Source of the DNA: Opitutaceae bacterium EW11
GTDB lineage: Bacteria > Verrucomicrobiota > Verrucomicrobiia > Opitutales > Opitutaceae
Assembly (NCBI GenBank): GCA_003054665.1
Contig: QAYY01000026.1
Location: 1-64,000 of the forward strand
DNA: 64,000 nt
Direction of reading: 5' to 3'
In this document: piece by piece, positions 61,632 to 64,000 of the stretch
How positions within the stretch are numbered: the stretch's first letter is position 1
Layout: each line of letters starts with the position of its first letter
Made by a program: the position numbers and the translations under genes
Notes under the pieces: model-generated
Databases searched by the model: none
The model's input: the letters and a program-made list of their open reading frames with translations, nothing else
Told to the model about the DNA's origin: nothing

Positions 61632-63233
61632 CTACGCCGGGCAAGGGAAGCGCAGACAGTTGCGCGTGTAGTCGAACTCGTTGAGGTAGGCCCGCGCGAG
61701 TTCCGCGCTGGAGAGGACGACGAGCAAGTCGTGGGAGAAGACCGACGTGTTGTACCAGTTGAAACTGCCGTCGAGCACGAGCTGGTCGTCGATCACGCAG
61801 TATTTCGCGTGCAGCGGGCTGTAGGGAACGCGCTGGTCGCGGATCCCGTAGGAGAGCAGGACGGGTACGCCGGCGCGCTGCAACCGCGCCACCGCGGGGA
61901 CGAGGGGCCGCCGGACCTCTTCTTCCATCGGGTATTCTCTTCCTGGATCGCCTTCGCGGACGACGTGGCCGTTCAGGATGAGCTGGACGTCCACGCCGCG
62001 CTGGTGCGCGGCTGTGAGCGCATCGATGACCGAATCGCTGTAGTCGCCCTGCATCTCGGAGAGATGAAAAAGGCATCCTCGAATCGATCGGCGCGCCCGA
62101 TGGATCTCGGAAATGATCGCCTGATGCGGCCGGTACAGACGTCCGTCGCGGCTGTAGGTGCGGCCGAAGGTGTAGAGCAGATTGAACCGGCCCCACGGAT
62201 CCACTTCGTAGCGCTGGATCACGCCGCCTCGGATGCTCTGAAAAATGTTGTCGAGCAGCCGGCACACGCCGAACGAGCGGAAGCTCAGGCCGGATTCCCA
62301 ATTCGCGCCCCACCGGCTGAACGTGATGTTGAACGAACCGAGGATGCAGTCCTCGTCGCCGAAGACGACGAACTTGTTGTGCATGTCCGGCGCGAGTTCC
62401 ACCCGAGGATCCCGGGCCGAGCAGAACACGCCCAGCAGCTCGACTCCGGAATGCTTCAGCCGAGCGTAGTTCTCGCTTCGCGTCAGGGTCATTTTCCGCC
62501 AGTCGACGATGCATTGGACCTCCACGCCCTGCGCCGACGCGTAGAGGAGATGGTTGATGAAGTCGGGGTCGTCGATGCAGTCGACGCACACCTTTATCCC
62601 GGACGGACGCTCGGGAGATTCGGCGCGGCGTCGGATCATGTCGTCGATCCTGTCATGGATGTAGCGCTTCGGATGATACGGATGATGGACGACTCCGCGG
62701 GTGAACTTCGGGATGGCGCCGAGCGATTCGACATGCCGGTTGTACCAGTTGGCGTCCCGCTGGAGGATGCTCGGATCCGCCTCCCGCGTGCGGTAGGAAT
62801 TGGGCCCGGCGGCATGGGCGGCGGAGAGGCCGGTCTGAGACGGCCAGGCGTTCTCGATGGCCCCGGTGTCGAACAGCCGGTATTCATGCTGGGACACGAT
62901 CGAGGTTTCGCCGCGGTGAACGACGTAGGAGAAGCGGACACACGAGATCGCTCCGAAGGGCTGGCTCTCAACGCTCAGGTAGAATTCGCGGGTCCAGCGC
63001 CGGCGCAGCCCGTCGCCCTCCACTGGATCCGTGTCGACGAAATACCGGTCGCAGATGCCGCCGAACCGATGGACGAGCAGGATCACCTTGACGTTGGTCT
63101 CCGGTGCGCGGGGGACGTCGAACGTGATTCGGGCCCACCGGACCATGAACCGTTCGCCGAGGTCGTTTCTGCGCGCGAACGGCGTGCCGAGTTCTGCCAG
63201 AACGGGCGTCGCAAACTGTTCGGCGATGGCCAT
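61632..63233 (-). CDS. Phospholipase D-like protein with two HKD motifs
   Basis: A 533-residue PLD-superfamily phosphodiesterase. Both active-site motifs are intact: MHNKFVVFGDEDCILGS (~283-299) and LHAKYCVIDDQLVLDGSFN (~472-490). The N-terminal ~180 residues are beta-rich and may target or regulate it. No signal peptide is visible, so it is probably cytosolic. Two HKD motifs fit nucleases, cardiolipin synthases and lipases alike. It is near an endonuclease/exonuclease/phosphatase gene. Confidence 0.8.
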   Translation of the reverse strand: MAIAEQFATPVLAELGTPFARRNDLGERFMVRWARITFDVPRAPETNVKVILLVHRFGGICDRYFVDTDPVEGDGLRRRWTREFYLSVESQPFGAISCVRFSYVVHRGETSIVSQHEYRLFDTGAIENAWPSQTGLSAAHAAGPNSYRTREADPSILQRDANWYNRHVESLGAIPKFTRGVVHHPYHPKRYIHDRIDDMIRRRAESPERPSGIKVCVDCIDDPDFINHLLYASAQGVEVQCIVDWRKMTLTRSENYARLKHSGVELLGVFCSARDPRVELAPDMHNKFVVFGDEDCILGSFNITFSRWGANWESGLSFRSFGVCRLLDNIFQSIRGGVIQRYEVDPWGRFNLLYTFGRTYSRDGRLYRPHQAIISEIHRARRSIRGCLFHLSEMQGDYSDSVIDALTAAHQRGVDVQLILNGHVVREGDPGREYPMEEEVRRPLVPAVARLQRAGVPVLLSYGIRDQRVPYSPLHAKYCVIDDQLVLDGSFNWYNTSVFSHDLLVVLSSAELARAYLNEFDYTRNCLRFPCPA

Positions 63234-63347
63234 GGCGTGGGAGCGCGCTATCGATCCGGAGTCGGAATCGCCCGGCTTCGGGAAGGCGCGAATGCTGTCG
63301 GCAAAGAACTCATTCCTTGCGTGCGTTGGTTGGCCCGTCGGCGCCGG

Positions 63348-64000
63348 TCAGAGCGGAGGTTCGAATTCCGCGTAGTATCCCGCGTGGTCGGACACGCGGC
63401 CATAGTCGGAAGGGGTGAAAAGCACCTTGGCGTTTTTCACGTCGAGGCGGTTTCCCGGTCTCAGAAAAATGTAGTCGATACGCTGGTCGTCGGGAGCGAC
63501 GCGGCCGTTCGAGCCCGGCGGCCTGAACACAGCCTGCGCTTTCAGGTATTGATCTTCGAATCCGCCGACGCGGGTGACGTACGTATAACCTTCGGCGCCG
63601 GCTTTGGCGTTGAAGTCTCCGAGCAGCAGGGTGGCGGCCACGGCGGGCGACTCCTTTTCGCGGGCCCAGGCGTTGAGGCGGTCGAATTGCTGGCTGAAGC
63701 CATCCTGCCACCAACTCAGGTGCACGGAGAAGACGTTGAGACGTCCCACGTGGGGAACGTTGACCTGCGCCATCACCACGCGGCGGGAGTGGATGCTGTT
63801 TTCGTCCTGACCGGGAGAAACGTAGCACGAGTCCTTCAGTTCGATGTCGTGCCGCGAGAGGATCGCGCAACCTTCGCGGTAAATCCCGAACCCCCGATGC
63901 GACCAGTCGTGGACCAGTTGATACGGTTGGGCGAGGCGGTCGCGGATCAGTTTCGCCGTGTTGGCATCGAACGCAGTTTCACCGTTCCACGGTTGGGCGA
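63348..64000 (-). CDS. Endonuclease/exonuclease/phosphatase family protein (cut by window end)
   Basis: The frame is open from the window end to 63348, so only the C-terminal 217 residues are present. Family motifs are in order: GFGIYREGCAILSRHDI, FSVHLSWWQDGFSQQFDRL, LLLGDFNAKAGAEGYTYV, QRIDYIFLRPGN and a closing SDHAGYYAEF with the catalytic Asp-His. It lacks the N-terminal part beyond the window. The ATG at 63779 lies inside the domain and is not the start. Confidence 0.85.
   Translation of the reverse strand, partial: AQPWNGETAFDANTAKLIRDRLAQPYQLVHDWSHRGFGIYREGCAILSRHDIELKDSCYVSPGQDENSIHSRRVVMAQVNVPHVGRLNVFSVHLSWWQDGFSQQFDRLNAWAREKESPAVAATLLLGDFNAKAGAEGYTYVTRVGGFEDQYLKAQAVFRPPGSNGRVAPDDQRIDYIFLRPGNRLDVKNAKVLFTPSDYGRVSDHAGYYAEFEPPL

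Noticed and set aside
1-64000. tRNA, rRNA or riboswitch genes
   Set aside because: I found no cloverleaf, rRNA-like or known riboswitch sequence by eye; a covariance-model scan would be needed to exclude small RNAs.

Overview
The window reads as one stretch of a high-GC, gene-dense bacterial chromosome, most likely from a verrucomicrobium near the Opitutaceae. This is inferred from gene content. There is a PEP-CTERM sorting tail of the VPEP type, three large MacB/FtsX-like permeases of the ADOP kind (two with a PadR repressor), secreted pectin-degrading enzymes (GH28, PL1-like), a very large secreted repeat protein with an N-terminal DUF4347 domain and two similar C-terminal modules, and an ECF42/YCII pair. 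I see no rRNA, tRNA, CRISPR array, phage module or intact transposon.

Layout. 0-11 kb: acyltransferase, two secreted alpha/beta hydrolases flanking a broken ECF sigma gene, a cupin, a LuxR-type HTH protein, a TonB-C protein, a secreted retropepsin/PDZ protein, and a flavodoxin-fold/muconolactone-isomerase-like fusion divergent from an HxlR regulator. 11-21.8 kb: an ADOP permease, a winged-helix/TPR regulator divergent from two DUF4242 genes, a PadR-ADOP pair, an Fpg/Nei glycosylase and a PhnA-like protein. 22-31.4 kb: a PEP-CTERM protein, a polygalacturonase, a PadR-ADOP pair whose permease has one in-frame stop codon, a pectate lyase and a sulfotransferase. 31.4-39.5 kb: the 2,698-residue secreted repeat protein. 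39.5-44.2 kb: rhomboid protease, hydroxyacid dehydrogenase, SRPBCC protein and three small proteins of unknown function.

44.2-48.7 kb holds the most unusual locus: a SIR2-like gene overlapping by 4 bp a gene for a 1,093-residue protein. That protein has a KaiC/RadA-like ATPase domain, a second RecA-like domain without a P-loop, and a C-terminal half whose motif order resembles an ABC solute-binding protein. I propose it as a candidate NAD+-linked sensing or defence module; this is inference.

48.7-64 kb: a DUF1772 membrane protein, a TetR/SDR divergent pair with two operator-like palindromes, a phosphofructokinase, a DUF3667 membrane protein, lrgAB divergent from a LysR regulator, an AhpD-like/YCII/ECF42 cluster, a second retropepsin/PDZ protein, a probable methyltransferase, a phospholipase D-like protein and an endonuclease/exonuclease/phosphatase gene cut by the window end.

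Most regulation visible here is local: repressor genes lie divergent from, or overlap, their likely targets (HxlR, PadR twice, TetR, LysR, winged-helix/TPR), and several intergenic regions carry inverted repeats.
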